Shown here: piece after piece, positions 7,813 to 15,868 of the stretch | Layout: every line of letters starts with the position of its first letter | Numbering within the stretch: position 1 is the stretch's first letter | Origin: DASYXZ01 sp035308965 | Lineage (GTDB): Bacteria > Acidobacteriota > Terriglobia > UBA7540 | Assembly (NCBI GenBank): GCA_035308965.1 | Contig: DATGFN010000043.1 | Span: 138,973 to 202,972 of the forward strand | Direction of reading: 5' to 3' | DNA length: 64,000 nt | The notes under the pieces: generated by a model | Seen by the model: only the letters and a program-made list of their open reading frames with translations | What the model was told of the DNA's origin: nothing | Databases searched by the model: none | Translations under genes and position numbers: made by a program

Positions 7813-10482
7813 TTACTTCAATCCTTCGACCATGTACAAATCGGACAGGAGGCGTATATAACCGTAAGCGTAGGTCTTGGTGTCGCGCGAAAGCAGCAGG
7901 CCGCGAATGGTGTCAATTCCAGTGGGATCGGACGGTTGGACCTCCTTCCACAAAGCACGCTTGCCGGAAGCCACGTCAACCTTAAAAATGTGGGCAGGCA
8001 TATCGCCCGCGCGGGCGACATAAATCGCATGGCCGTCAGCGTCCCACGCCATGGGCATTTCGCCTGCTTCTACGCCGGGAACAATCCGGGCGTCGCCGCC
8101 GGCGATGGGATAGAGGTAACACTTTTGATCCGGCCCGATGGCAGCCGCCCATTGACCATCGGGTGAGACTTGGGGATTGGTGTGAACTCCTTCGGGTGAA
8201 ATTGGCCGCGCCTGGCTTTCCGAGAGGGCTTGAACATAAAGGCGGGGCGCGTGCCCTTCTTCGGTTCCCAGAAACACGGCCCTTGTTCCATCCGGAAGCC
8301 ATCGGGCCGAAACGTGATTAATGGAGTCATGCGTGAAAGGTTTGGGTTTACCCGGGCCTGTGGGCAACAACAGCAATTGCGCGGGAGTGGCCGATGGCCG
8401 TGAAAGCACCCACTTTCCGTCCGGTGAAATTGCGAGGCCGCTCCCCTCGCCCAATCTGACAGCCGGCGATCCATCCGTGCCGCGCATATACACCGCGTAA
8501 TTGGGCCCTCCGCCTTCGCCGGCTTCAGTCAGCAACAGTGTGTGTCCATCCCGGGAAAGGTCGTTGGGCACGGACCAATCGAGCCAGGAGAGATCGCGAG
8601 ACAGATCGCGTTCCTTGGCATCGTTCGGAGTTACGCACAGGATTCCGGCGCGGTCGTTGCCGCGCGTCAAGAGAGCTTTTCCGTCGCTGGAAATGTCAAG
8701 CAGAGTCAATTCTCCGGGGACTCTGGCCAGCAAACGCTCGTGTCCGGCGAGGTCCACTGCAAAAAGTGACCGGTCGCCACCGGTGCGCGTGGCTGTGAAC
8801 CAGATCTCTTTTTCGTTCGGCGCCCAAGACAGCCCCTGCGCGCTGTCCCAGCCCGACGAGAGTATGGTCTTCTTCCCGGCCAGGTTGACCACGGCGATTC
8901 GGCCGCCATCATCGTCCAGTTGAGGGTGATCCACGAAAGCAACCTGATCGCCTTTGGGGGAAACCTGCGGATGGCTGATCCAGCCGTCGGCCGTGTAAAG
9001 AACCGTGTCAATTGGAAACTCGAGACGGTCGCGCCCGCTCGCCTGGCGAACCACAGCCAGACTTTCCCCGTCGGGCGACCAGTCCGCCCACTCAATATTG
9101 TCCAAAACCTCGCGCGGCGCGCCACCCACCAGGGGGACGCGGGCCAGCGTTCCCGTGCTGATGAACGGTTTTGACACGCGGCTTCTGAGCAGCAAGGCGA
9201 GTTCGCCCCTTCGCGAGATTGAAAGCACCTGCGCGCCCGCCGGTTCGAGCGGTTGAGACTCCGGACTTTCGGGACGGGTGGTGAACATCTGAAGCGGCGA
9301 CCCTTCCCATGATGCGCTGTAGACCACCGTCTGGCCATCGGGCGCAAAACGCGCCGAGCGAACGATGCCCCGGCGGAAGGTGAGGGGGTGATAAAGCGGG
9401 ATCGCAGATTGAGGCACGGCGCGATGCAGCAGCAAGGCTCCAATAGCGAGTCCGGCGCCGAGCATTACCAGACCTGTAACGGCGGCAAGGCGCAGCCCTT
9501 TTCTGTTCGCCCCAGCTTCCGGCAGAACTTCAGCCGCGGTGGGCCGCGTAACCGGCGTGCTGTCACTCTCACGCGCCAGGCTTCGCACGGAGGTGCGCGC
9601 GGAATCGAGGTCGCGCTTCAAACGCTTCAAATCGGCCCGCATCTCGGCGGCGCTTTGGCAGCGAACGTCGCGATCCTTCTCGAGCGCCTTGCTGATAATC
9701 TCCTCAAGTTTGGGAGGCACCTGAGCGTTGAGTTGGATAGGTCCGGTAGGCGTTTTGTTGATAATGGCGTTGAACAGCGCTGCCGAACTGTTGCCCTGAA
9801 ACGGCATGACGCCGGTCGCCATTTCGTAAAGCACAACCCCGAATGAAAATAGATCGGTGCGCGCGTCGAGCGGCTCGCCCAGCGCCTGCTCGGGCGACAT
9901 GTACGCCACCGTGCCCAACGCGACACCGGGCGTGGTCAGAAACTCCTCGCGCACCTCGGCGGCGGTCACCTGGCCTGAGGCGCCCGCTTCATCTTCGCGG
10001 GTGCGTTCCAGCGGTGTAAGTTTAGCCAGGCCGAAATCCAGAATTTTTGCCTGTCCTCTTTCAGTCACAAAAATATTGGCCGGCTTGATGTCGCGGTGGA
10101 CAATGGTCTTGGTGTGCGCGGCGTCGAGCGCGTCCGCAATCTGAATGGCCAGATCCAGCAGCCGATCCATCTTGATGGGCTTTCCTTCAATCAGGTGCTT
10201 AAGCGTTTGCCCTTCAAGCAATTCCATCGCCAGGAACGATTGGCCATCGGCCTCGTCCACTTCGTAGATGGTGCAAATATTGGGATGATTGAGGGCGGAG
10301 GCAGCTTGCGCTTCCCGCTGGAATCGCTCGAGAGCCGTGCGGTCTTTGGCGAGTTCTTCGGGCAGAAACTTAAGCGCGACGGAGCGCCGGAGTTTGGAGT
10401 CCTCGGCCTTATAAACCACCCCCATACCGCCGCCACCGAGCTTTTCAACGATGCGGTAGTGCGATATGGTTTTGTCAATCAT
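7813..10482 (-). CDS. Ser/Thr protein kinase with C-terminal TolB/WD40-like propeller
   Basis: An 889-residue membrane receptor-type kinase. The N-terminal ~270 residues are a PknB-type kinase: glycine loop GGGGMGVVYKAED, ATP-binding Lys38, catalytic HRDIKPAN (Asp131), DFGLAK (Asp149) and APE-like SPEQAL. Residues ~330-355 form one membrane helix. The rest is a TolB/WD40-like (PD40) propeller with repeated blade motifs such as RFAPDGQTVVYSA, WSPDGESLAVV and VSPDGQWAA. Topology inferred: cytoplasmic kinase, periplasmic propeller sensor. This architecture is strongly expanded in Acidobacteriota. A MITE-like repeat lies immediately upstream of the start. Confidence 0.95.
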   Translation of the reverse strand: MIDKTISHYRIVEKLGGGGMGVVYKAEDSKLRRSVALKFLPEELAKDRTALERFQREAQAASALNHPNICTIYEVDEADGQSFLAMELLEGQTLKHLIEGKPIKMDRLLDLAIQIADALDAAHTKTIVHRDIKPANIFVTERGQAKILDFGLAKLTPLERTREDEAGASGQVTAAEVREEFLTTPGVALGTVAYMSPEQALGEPLDARTDLFSFGVVLYEMATGVMPFQGNSSAALFNAIINKTPTGPIQLNAQVPPKLEEIISKALEKDRDVRCQSAAEMRADLKRLKRDLDSARTSVRSLARESDSTPVTRPTAAEVLPEAGANRKGLRLAAVTGLVMLGAGLAIGALLLHRAVPQSAIPLYHPLTFRRGIVRSARFAPDGQTVVYSASWEGSPLQMFTTRPESPESQPLEPAGAQVLSISRRGELALLLRSRVSKPFISTGTLARVPLVGGAPREVLDNIEWADWSPDGESLAVVRQASGRDRLEFPIDTVLYTADGWISHPQVSPKGDQVAFVDHPQLDDDGGRIAVVNLAGKKTILSSGWDSAQGLSWAPNEKEIWFTATRTGGDRSLFAVDLAGHERLLARVPGELTLLDISSDGKALLTRGNDRAGILCVTPNDAKERDLSRDLSWLDWSVPNDLSRDGHTLLLTEAGEGGGPNYAVYMRGTDGSPAVRLGEGSGLAISPDGKWVLSRPSATPAQLLLLPTGPGKPKPFTHDSINHVSARWLPDGTRAVFLGTEEGHAPRLYVQALSESQARPISPEGVHTNPQVSPDGQWAAAIGPDQKCYLYPIAGGDARIVPGVEAGEMPMAWDADGHAIYVARAGDMPAHIFKVDVASGKRALWKEVQPSDPTGIDTIRGLLLSRDTKTYAYGYIRLLSDLYMVEGLK

Positions 10483-10503
10483 GCCTCGGCCCTCCGGGTA
10501 CTG

Positions 10504-10660
10504 GTGTCATTTGCCGCCCGCTCGTGCTATCTCGTGCCGTCCTTCCCGCGAAGGCGGGAATCCAGTGTTTCCTTTGCACTTCACTAATGAATTAGAGATT
10601 TGGATTCCCGCCTTCGCGGAAATGACCGAGGCCTCTGGAATTTCCATAAAGGCGTCAAAT
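10504..10660. repeat. MITE-like dispersed repeat, copy 2
   Basis: Left end GTGTCATTTGCC is intact; core arms are CCCGCGAAGGCGGGAATCCA and TGGATTCCCGCCTTCGCGG. The right terminal repeat is degenerate (GTCAAAT only). It lies 22 bases upstream of the kinase start codon. Confidence 0.75.
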
Positions 10661-11028
10661 AACTTAACACAATACCTCATTCCGAGATATTGCCGCACTT
10701 GTTTTATTTGGCTTGGCCCAGAGGCCTGATGATCTGCGATGTCTTTTAGACAGGTAGCACCAACAGGAATTGTTGCTCCTTGCCGATAAAGCAAAACCCC
10801 TAATCCACCCTAAGGGACCTTAGGGGATTATTTATTTGCAACTAGGTACATGACCCGATTGATGTTTCCCAATATGTTGTTAATATCTGCAAACCTTCCC
10901 TGGCACAGGAACCTCATCACCTCGGGAGACAGAGGGCCGCCGATGCGCACCTGCCACTCCCGCTGCATTCGCACGCCTCAGCGGGAGATGCTACTGACGT
11001 TCGCTCCATTCCCGCTCCAGGCAAATCG
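10661..11028. other. Intergenic region with a strong short hairpin
   Basis: No gene recognised between the MITE copy and the XRE gene. The one conspicuous structure is at 10801-10830: CCCTAAGG-GA-CCTTAGGG inside outer arms TAATCC/GGATTA. The remainder has no clear signal. Confidence 0.4.
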
Positions 11029-11075
11029 AAAAAGTCCCGCCCGGCCGCCAGAGTTTTTCGGGCAGCGGGGCGGGC
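11029..11075 (-). terminator. Rho-independent terminator of the XRE gene
   Basis: On the minus strand, arms CCCGCCC and GGGCGGG enclose a further GC-rich stem and are followed by AC then TTTTT. It lies 24 bases after the stop of the XRE gene. Confidence 0.6.
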
Positions 11076-11098
11076 ATTGTCTATCTCGGATTGCGGCT

Positions 11099-11575
11099 TT
11101 AGTTTTCGGCGCGCAGCCGGGCCATTTCCCGGTGCAAGTCGGTGGCAAGATTTTCAAGGAGGCGGACCCGCTCCACGCGGCGCTTGAGGGCGGCTTCAAG
11201 TTTGCTGACTTGCCGCTGGAGTCGGCTGTTTTCCCGCTGCATCAGCCGGAACTCGGCGGGAGGAACGCCCGTCGGCCGCAAGCTGGGGTGAATTCCGTTG
11301 CCGCTTCGGATGGCGATGGCGCGCTGCTTGGTGTCGCCCGGTCCCGAGCCGTTCTGCGCTTCGCGAATAATTGCTTCCAAGCTCTTGCGCTCCGGAGACC
11401 GCGGGCAAAGCTGGCGCAGGGCCAGAAGGCGTCCCAGGCTAGGAATATTGCGGCCGCGCTCCCAATGTTGGACGGCGCCCTTGGTGGAATTCATCAATCG
11501 CGACAAGCCTTCCTGGCTCAACTCTAGGCGGTGACGAACTTTGCGAATGACTTTCCCGGTATCGATTGCAGCCAT
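11099..11575 (-). CDS. XRE-type HTH regulator with C-terminal coiled coil
   Basis: A 158-residue protein. The start is ATG 11575, preceded by GAGGAAGG; the 21 upstream in-frame codons lack a better site. Residues ~5-60 form a Cro/C1-type helix-turn-helix: LELSQEGLSRLMNSTKGAVQ with WERGRNIPSL. Residues ~110-158 are strongly helical with heptads (LMQRENSRLQRQVSKLEAAL), probably a dimerising coiled coil. It faces away from the Cys/His gene and the triple HTH array, the classic position for a local repressor, but no operator was proved. TTGAC and GTCAA repeats in the divergent gap (11751-11790) are candidates. Confidence 0.8.
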   Translation of the reverse strand: MAAIDTGKVIRKVRHRLELSQEGLSRLMNSTKGAVQHWERGRNIPSLGRLLALRQLCPRSPERKSLEAIIREAQNGSGPGDTKQRAIAIRSGNGIHPSLRPTGVPPAEFRLMQRENSRLQRQVSKLEAALKRRVERVRLLENLATDLHREMARLRAEN

Positions 11576-11750
11576 GCTTTCCTTCCTCAATTCAGTCGGA
11601 CTTTGTTCCCGGCCGCCCAATCCGCATTGGCGGGACATGCCGGTGCCCTACCCGTTTAATCCTCCGGCGGCCACAGCCGCCCTACAATCAGCGACGCCTT
11701 ACGCCCAAAGCTGTCCCCGCAAGGCCGGTATGTTTCGATTTGATTCTTGG

Positions 11751-11790
11751 TTGACTTGCGAATTGTGCACGTCAACTCGCCGCTTGTCAA
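11751..11790. promoter_or_regulatory. Candidate operator repeats in divergent gap
   Basis: TTGAC at 11751-11755 and GTCAA at 11771-11775 form a spaced inverted repeat; a second GTCAA follows at 11786-11790. The position between the XRE gene and its divergent neighbour suits autoregulation. Weak evidence. Confidence 0.25.
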
Positions 11791-11826
11791 TGCCAGAAAA
11801 AACTTCCACAACCAAGGAGCATCACG

Positions 11827-12252
11827 ATGATTCACACAATCAATCACGAACGGCCCGCAATGGCAAGAAGATTTTTTCAAGGCGCCGCTGAAGCCAGCCG
11901 GCGCGATCACGCCCGGGGAAATGAAGCGCCGCGCCCGCGGCCCCTGGATGCAAACGCAACCGGCGCGCATCCCTCCGGACCGCCGCCGCCCAGCCTGGCG
12001 CTGGCCACGCTTTTGGGCGCGCGTTGCAAGGTGAAGGGCTGCATCTATCCCGCCACCGAGGTTGAGACCGGCATGTGCCTCTGCCATTTTCTTCAGGAAG
12101 AAGAGCCGCAATTTTTTCAGTCCCGCCAACCCAGCCTGAGGATGCTTGAAATAGCCAAGTATGGTTTAACCACCGAGGACGAAGATTCGCGCATCCGGCA
12201 GCGGCGCCAAAGCGTGGCGTTGCGCGCCGCGTTCTTAAAAGGAGTGGCCTGA
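11827..12252 (+). CDS. Hypothetical protein with Cys/His zinc-binding-like motif
   Basis: A 141-residue protein of unknown family. Ribosome site AAGGAG lies 7 nt before ATG 11827. Residues 1-65 are Pro/Arg/Ala-rich and probably disordered. Residues ~66-90 contain CKVKGCIYPATEVETGMCLC followed by H, a pattern (C-x4-C-x11-C-x-C-H) that could bind one zinc ion. The C-terminal ~45 residues are charged and helical. It lies 1 base before the next HTH gene, so both are probably co-transcribed. Role unknown; an adaptor or DNA-binding partner of the HTH proteins is a guess. Confidence 0.65.
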   Translation: MIHTINHERPAMARRFFQGAAEASRRDHARGNEAPRPRPLDANATGAHPSGPPPPSLALATLLGARCKVKGCIYPATEVETGMCLCHFLQEEEPQFFQSRQPSLRMLEIAKYGLTTEDEDSRIRQRRQSVALRAAFLKGVA

Positions 12253-12253
12253 T

Positions 12254-12613
12254 ATGGATAACCCTGTGGATTATTCCAACACGAAGAGCTTACTCGCGCC
12301 GCGCTCCATCAATAGAGCGGCGAACAAAGCATCGGCCCTTGAAAAAACTCATTCATACATTTTCAAACGGGCTTCCGCTGACCTGGGCCGTCCCAGCAGA
12401 AGATCTCCGGCCACTCCGCTGATGATGAACCCCACAGCCGCCTGGCGCTTGCTCTGCGCCAAAACCGGCGGCGGCATTGCGCTCGCCACTTTCTATCGAT
12501 GGATCCGCGATGGAAGGGTCTGCACCATCCGCTTGGGCAAAAAAATTCTGGTCCCGAGACATTTGCTCGACGTCGTGATTGAGAAATGTCTTAAAGGAGA
12601 AGAATTGCTTTGA
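12254..12613 (+). CDS. Small winged-HTH (excisionase-like) protein, paralog 1
   Basis: A 119-residue protein with GGAG ahead of ATG 12254. The first ~50 residues are variable and basic. Residues ~55-115 form a conserved module: PATPLMMNPTAAWRLLCAKT, then FYRWIRDGRV, then IRLGKKILVPRHLLDVVI. The W-I-R-D-G followed by a basic beta-hairpin and I-x-V-P matches MerR/excisionase-type winged helices (HTH_17-like), with an unusual N-terminal extension. Two paralogs follow on the same strand (12885 and 13413). Likely DNA-binding; target unknown. A palindromic element separates it from paralog 2. Confidence 0.75.
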   Translation: MDNPVDYSNTKSLLAPRSINRAANKASALEKTHSYIFKRASADLGRPSRRSPATPLMMNPTAAWRLLCAKTGGGIALATFYRWIRDGRVCTIRLGKKILVPRHLLDVVIEKCLKGEELL

Positions 12614-12640
12614 GTCTATTGTAGCGGCGGTCTTGTAGTA

Positions 12641-12807
12641 GTGTCATTTGGAATTGGATTCCTTTCGTAGCCCGCAGCGCCAGGTCATTCCCGCGAAAGC
12701 GGGAATCCAGTTCTTCCCTGTGGCATTTCAAATTGCTTACAAAATGGATTCCCGCTTTCGCGGGAATGACTGCGCGTGGGAGCACCCGCGACTGGCAAAA
12801 GACACCA
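12641..12807. repeat. MITE-like dispersed repeat, copy 3
   Basis: Begins GTGTCATTTG and ends with a one-mismatch CAAAAGACACC. Core arms are TCATTCCCGCGAAAGCGGGA and its complement at 12748-12771. It occupies most of the gap between HTH paralogs 1 and 2. Confidence 0.8.
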
Positions 12808-12884
12808 TTACCCGCGGTGTCTGACCACCGGATTCTCGCCGCTTTCGCCGAATAGAAATTCGAAATCTTCCAGGAGAATCTCCA

Positions 12885-13214
12885 ATGAGTGACTCACAGA
12901 AAACAGAGCCCACCGCTCAAATGGCAGTGCCGACCACCGTGCGCAAAAGGAAAACAGAGCAAGAGAAAATCGAGGCGCGCCTCCGATATGCCGCGTCGTT
13001 AAAAGCGCCTGCAACTCCACTGATGCTCAGTTCCAAGCAAGCCTGGAAGCGGCTTTGCGCCAAAACTGGCTGTGGCATTACATTTGGCGCCTTTCAAGGA
13101 TGGATACGCGATGGCAAAATCCCCGTCGTTCGTTTGGGTGGGAAAATCTTCGTCCCGATCACGATCATGGAGCACGTGATCACGCAATGTTTAGCGGGGC
13201 ATCCTTTGATTTAG
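12885..13214 (+). CDS. Small winged-HTH (excisionase-like) protein, paralog 2
   Basis: A 109-residue protein; AGGAGAAT precedes ATG 12885. It repeats the module of the gene before it: PATPLMLSSKQAWKRLCAKT, FQGWIRDGKI, VRLGGKIFVPITIMEHVI. The N-terminal ~45 residues differ and are Lys/Glu-rich. The recognition-helix region (CGITFGAFQGW) differs from paralog 1 (GGIALATFYRW), so the two may recognise different sites. It is followed by a long perfect inverted repeat. Confidence 0.75.
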   Translation: MSDSQKTEPTAQMAVPTTVRKRKTEQEKIEARLRYAASLKAPATPLMLSSKQAWKRLCAKTGCGITFGAFQGWIRDGKIPVVRLGGKIFVPITIMEHVITQCLAGHPLI

Positions 13215-13236
13215 TGGAGGATAGTTCTGCGCCCGC

Positions 13237-13314
13237 GTAGGGGGAGGGCTTGCCCTCCCCTTATTTGAGAAACTGACGAAGCAACAAAAAGGGGAGGGCA
13301 AGCCCTCCCCCTAC
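13237..13314. repeat. Long perfect inverted repeat between HTH paralogs 2 and 3
   Basis: Two 24-base arms (13237-13260 and 13291-13314) are exact reverse complements; each starts or ends with GTAGGGGGAGGG or its complement and is itself nearly palindromic (GAGGGCTTGCCCTC). A 30-base loop separates them. It has the look of a foldback miniature element; it could also terminate transcription. Confidence 0.8.
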
Positions 13315-13412
13315 GTTGTTAAATGCCCGGTCTGCGGCAATTCCAAGCCAAACCCCGCGGAGTCGCCGCGGCGAGAACCGTGCTACAAACGCGTAAAAGG
13401 AACCAAACTGTT

Positions 13413-13736
13413 ATGGCCGACTCAAACGAACGAGAGCAAATTACGCCGGGAACAAAGACAATGTGGTTAAGCGCCAAATCAGGCGGAGCAAAAAGTATTG
13501 CGCGCGATGCCTGCGGCCGATTTTTCTGCCCTCCGCAACCCGCGGGCACGGTCACGGTTCCCGTCGCCTGGCGGAGCCTTTGCGCCCGAACCGGAACTAG
13601 CGTAACCATGTCCAAGTTTTATCGTTGGATCCGAGATCGCAGAATCAGTTCCATCCGCGTTCGCGGCAATTATTATATTCGGGTCAAGACCCTCGACAAG
13701 TTGGTCGAAAAAGCCATTCGGGGGATTGGGTGGTAG
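13413..13736 (+). CDS. Small winged-HTH (excisionase-like) protein, paralog 3
   Basis: About 107 residues. ATG 13413 was chosen over a start 90 bases upstream because AAGGA precedes it (long spacing) and the resulting length matches the paralogs. The same module is present but more diverged: VPVAWRSLCARTGTSVTMSK, FYRWIRDRRI, IRVRGNYYIRVKTLDKLVEKAI. The Gly after W-I-R-D is Arg here, and the strand sequence G-N-Y-Y-I-R replaces G-K-x-x-V-P, so DNA specificity has probably changed. It is the last gene before the hairpin-array/transposase locus. Confidence 0.7.
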   Translation: MADSNEREQITPGTKTMWLSAKSGGAKSIARDACGRFFCPPQPAGTVTVPVAWRSLCARTGTSVTMSKFYRWIRDRRISSIRVRGNYYIRVKTLDKLVEKAIRGIGW

Positions 13737-13752
13737 TGATTGCGTGGGGTGC

Positions 13753-14032
13753 GGCCCCGTCAGGGCCGTAATTATTTTTGCGGGCATCCGTAATCCGTAG
13801 GTTTCACCTACGGCTATCCAGCGTATTGCCCTTCAGGCAATCCCGAACGGCATGCAACCCACCGCAGAGCGGTGGACGATGGATAGCCGCAGGTTTCAAC
13901 CTGCGGAACCGGAATGGCAATCCCGAACGGTTTTCAACCCACCGCAGAGCGGTGGACCGTGGATAGCCGAAGGTTTCAACCTGTGGAAAAGAAAAGGCAA
14001 AAAACCATATCAACCCGTCGGACGGCGGGTTG
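13753..14032. repeat. Left hairpin array of the RAYT locus
   Basis: A run of short perfect hairpins, each a different sequence: GGCCC-CGTCA-GGGCC, CCGTAGGTTTCACCTACGG, TTGCC-CTTCA-GGCAA, CCACCGCAGAGCGGTGG, CCGCAGGTTTCAACCTGCGG and AACCCGTCGGACGGCGGGTT. The fourth and fifth occur twice. The array ends 20 bases before the transposase start. The same modules in the same order recur to the right of the transposase. Confidence 0.8.
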
Positions 14033-14051
14033 ACGGGCGTACAATCATCTC

Positions 14052-14498
14052 ATGTCCACCTACACCGCGATTGCGTATCACATTGTGTTTTCCACCAAGG
14101 GACGCGAGCCCGTCCTTAAGGCAGACCGTCGCCAGGAGCTTTTCCGGTACATCGGGGGCATTTTGAAGAAACGCGAATGCCACCTCCACCGCGTCAACGG
14201 TGTTGAGGATCACCTGCACATCCTCACCGGTCTTCATCCCTCGGTAAGCCTCGCCGACTTGGTGAAAGACATTAAAACGGGCACGTCCCATTGGATTAAG
14301 GAGCATTCTGTCTTCCCAATGTTCTCGCATTGGCAGGACGGATACGCTGCGTTTACGCATTCGAAGCCGGAACTGGAAAGGCTGATTGAATACATCATCG
14401 GGCAGCAAGAACATCACCGCGGAATGAGCTTTGTGGATGAATACAGAAAGTTGCTTGTGGAAGCGGGCGTAAATTTCGACGAACGATATATGCTTTGA
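14052..14498 (+). CDS. IS200/IS605-type Y1 transposase (RAYT-like)
   Basis: A 148-residue protein of the Y1 (HUH) single-strand transposase fold. HUH motif DHLHIL gives metal-binding His54 and His56; catalytic Tyr114 sits in LIEYIIGQQEHHR, matching the Y-x3-Q-x2-HH signature of IS200-type TnpA. Length is typical. No TnpB partner is present. The gene is embedded in arrays of short hairpins on both sides, as expected for REP-associated tyrosine transposases, which act on hairpin-containing REP sequences. There is no strong ribosome site before ATG 14052, so expression may be low. No frameshift was seen. Confidence 0.88.
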   Translation: MSTYTAIAYHIVFSTKGREPVLKADRRQELFRYIGGILKKRECHLHRVNGVEDHLHILTGLHPSVSLADLVKDIKTGTSHWIKEHSVFPMFSHWQDGYAAFTHSKPELERLIEYIIGQQEHHRGMSFVDEYRKLLVEAGVNFDERYML

Positions 14499-14510
14499 CC
14501 GGTTGCGGTC

Positions 14511-14711
14511 GGCCCCGTCAGGGCCGGGATGATCTTGGCGGGCACTCGTGGTCCGTAGGTTTCACCTACGGCTATCCAGCGTATTGCCCTTCAGGCAATG
14601 TTGAATGGTATGCAACCCACCGCAACGCGGTGGACGATGGATAGCCGCAGGTTTCAACCTGCGGAATAGGAAAGATAAAAGACAACATCAACCCGTCGGA
14701 CGGCGGGTTGA
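14511..14711. repeat. Right hairpin array B of the RAYT locus
   Basis: One complete set of the six hairpin modules in the same order and orientation as the left array: GGCCC/GGGCC, CCGTAGG/CCTACGG, TTGCC/GGCAA, CCACCGC/GCGGTGG, CCGCAGG/CCTGCGG, AACCCG/CGGGTT. It starts 12 bases after the transposase stop codon. Confidence 0.8.
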
Positions 14712-14725
14712 CCGATTTGATGTGC

Positions 14726-14903
14726 GGCCCCGTCAGGGCCGTAATTATTTTGGCGGGCACTCGTGGTCCGTAGGTTTCACCTACGGCTATCCAGCGTATT
14801 GCCCTTCAGGCAATGTTGAAAGGTATGCAACCCACCGCACAGCTACCCACTGCGATCCCCTTCAGGCAATCCCAAACGATTTGCAACCCACCGCAAAGCG
14901 GGT
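14726..14903. repeat. Right hairpin array C, degenerate
   Basis: A second downstream copy begins with the same three hairpins, then degrades: the CCACCGC module is disrupted, TTCAGGCAAT and CAACCCACCGC fragments recur, and the last two hairpins are missing. A direct repeat of array B, 15 bases after it. Confidence 0.7.
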
Positions 14904-15868
14904 AGCGAGGACCGCTCGCCACGGCGAGTTCGCGGTCTCGCTCTCTTCCAAGCTACCGTGGCGCACCTGGACACTCCCACCTGCTCCGATTTTAGACAAG
15001 TGCCGCCGACTTGCCGCGGCGAGCGGTCGTCGCTGCTTGCTCAGATATCCCAAAATGACGCGATCCCGCCAAACGTGAAGCCGCCCGCTTTGGAAGTAGC
15101 GCAGGACTCGTGGTTCAGTCCTGCGGCCATTCCATTTCTTTGCTGGGTCACCATTCCCGCAAGGTAAGAGCGCAGAAGTGAAATGGAAGAGCCGCAGGAC
15201 CGGAGAGCAGGTCCTGCGCTACCAAGGCCTTTTCCTGCGCGGCGCTCGAGTTCTGAGCCGGTAGCGAGGACCGCTCGGCGCCGACTCGCCGCGGCCTCTC
15301 TCCCAAACCACCATTGCGCGCATGGACACTCCGTTCTGCTCCGATTTTGGCTCCGAAATAAAACCCGCGGTGACCTCCGCGCTACGTGGCTGGCCAAACG
15401 TGAAGCTACTTTCGAGGCCTGTCGCCCCGCCGGAGATCAATCTTGATGCCTGTTGCCCCATTTTCCCACGGCTTACGAGGTGGGCCACGGTCGTTTTCTG
15501 TCGCCCCGCTGGAGCTTTGCTCCTCTCTTCTTTCTTTATTCCCATCTAAGCTCAGTCCCAAATCCTGCCCTTTAGAAGACTTCGACTCAACACCCGGCCT
15601 CTCGTGACATGGGCCGGATGATGATCCCCAACCGACAGTGTATAAATTTCCGGTAAAGCGAGGCGGGCCGGTGCAATATGTATGGCCATAATCCGGTGAA
15701 ACCAAGTGATTTACTTTCAATCTCCGAATTTGGTCTTTGGCTTGCGGTGAATTCAAACGTGACACCAGAAGATGATTTCTGCGCGGCGAGCAGGTGCAAA
15801 TGCGGGCTCCGTAACTCAACCGCGCAAGACGCTTGCGTGTCTTCAATGCACGATATTGAGCCGAGTCT
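14904..15868. other. Decayed repeat-rich intergenic DNA
   Basis: Almost 1 kb with no supportable gene. Two related segments (about 14900-15010 and 15258-15345) share GGTAGCGAGGACCGCTCG and the phrase ATGGACACTCC or CTGGACACTCC followed by CTGCTCCGATTTT. Between them, 15096-15222 is a nested palindrome: outer arms GTAGCGCAGGAC/GTCCTGCGCTAC, inner arms GTCCTGCGGC/GCCGCAGGAC and TTCCATTTC/GAAATGGAA. From 15420 two TGTCGCCCCGC segments recur. The last ~250 bases before the MscS gene show nothing specific. Confidence 0.5.

Noticed and set aside
12254..13736. Triple HTH genes considered as a prophage excisionase/integrase module
   Set aside because: No integrase, recombinase or phage structural gene lies in or near the island.
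13753..14903. Repeat-rich block considered as a CRISPR array
   Set aside because: Repeats are unlike hairpins in a fixed chain, not one repeat with unique spacers, and no cas genes are near.
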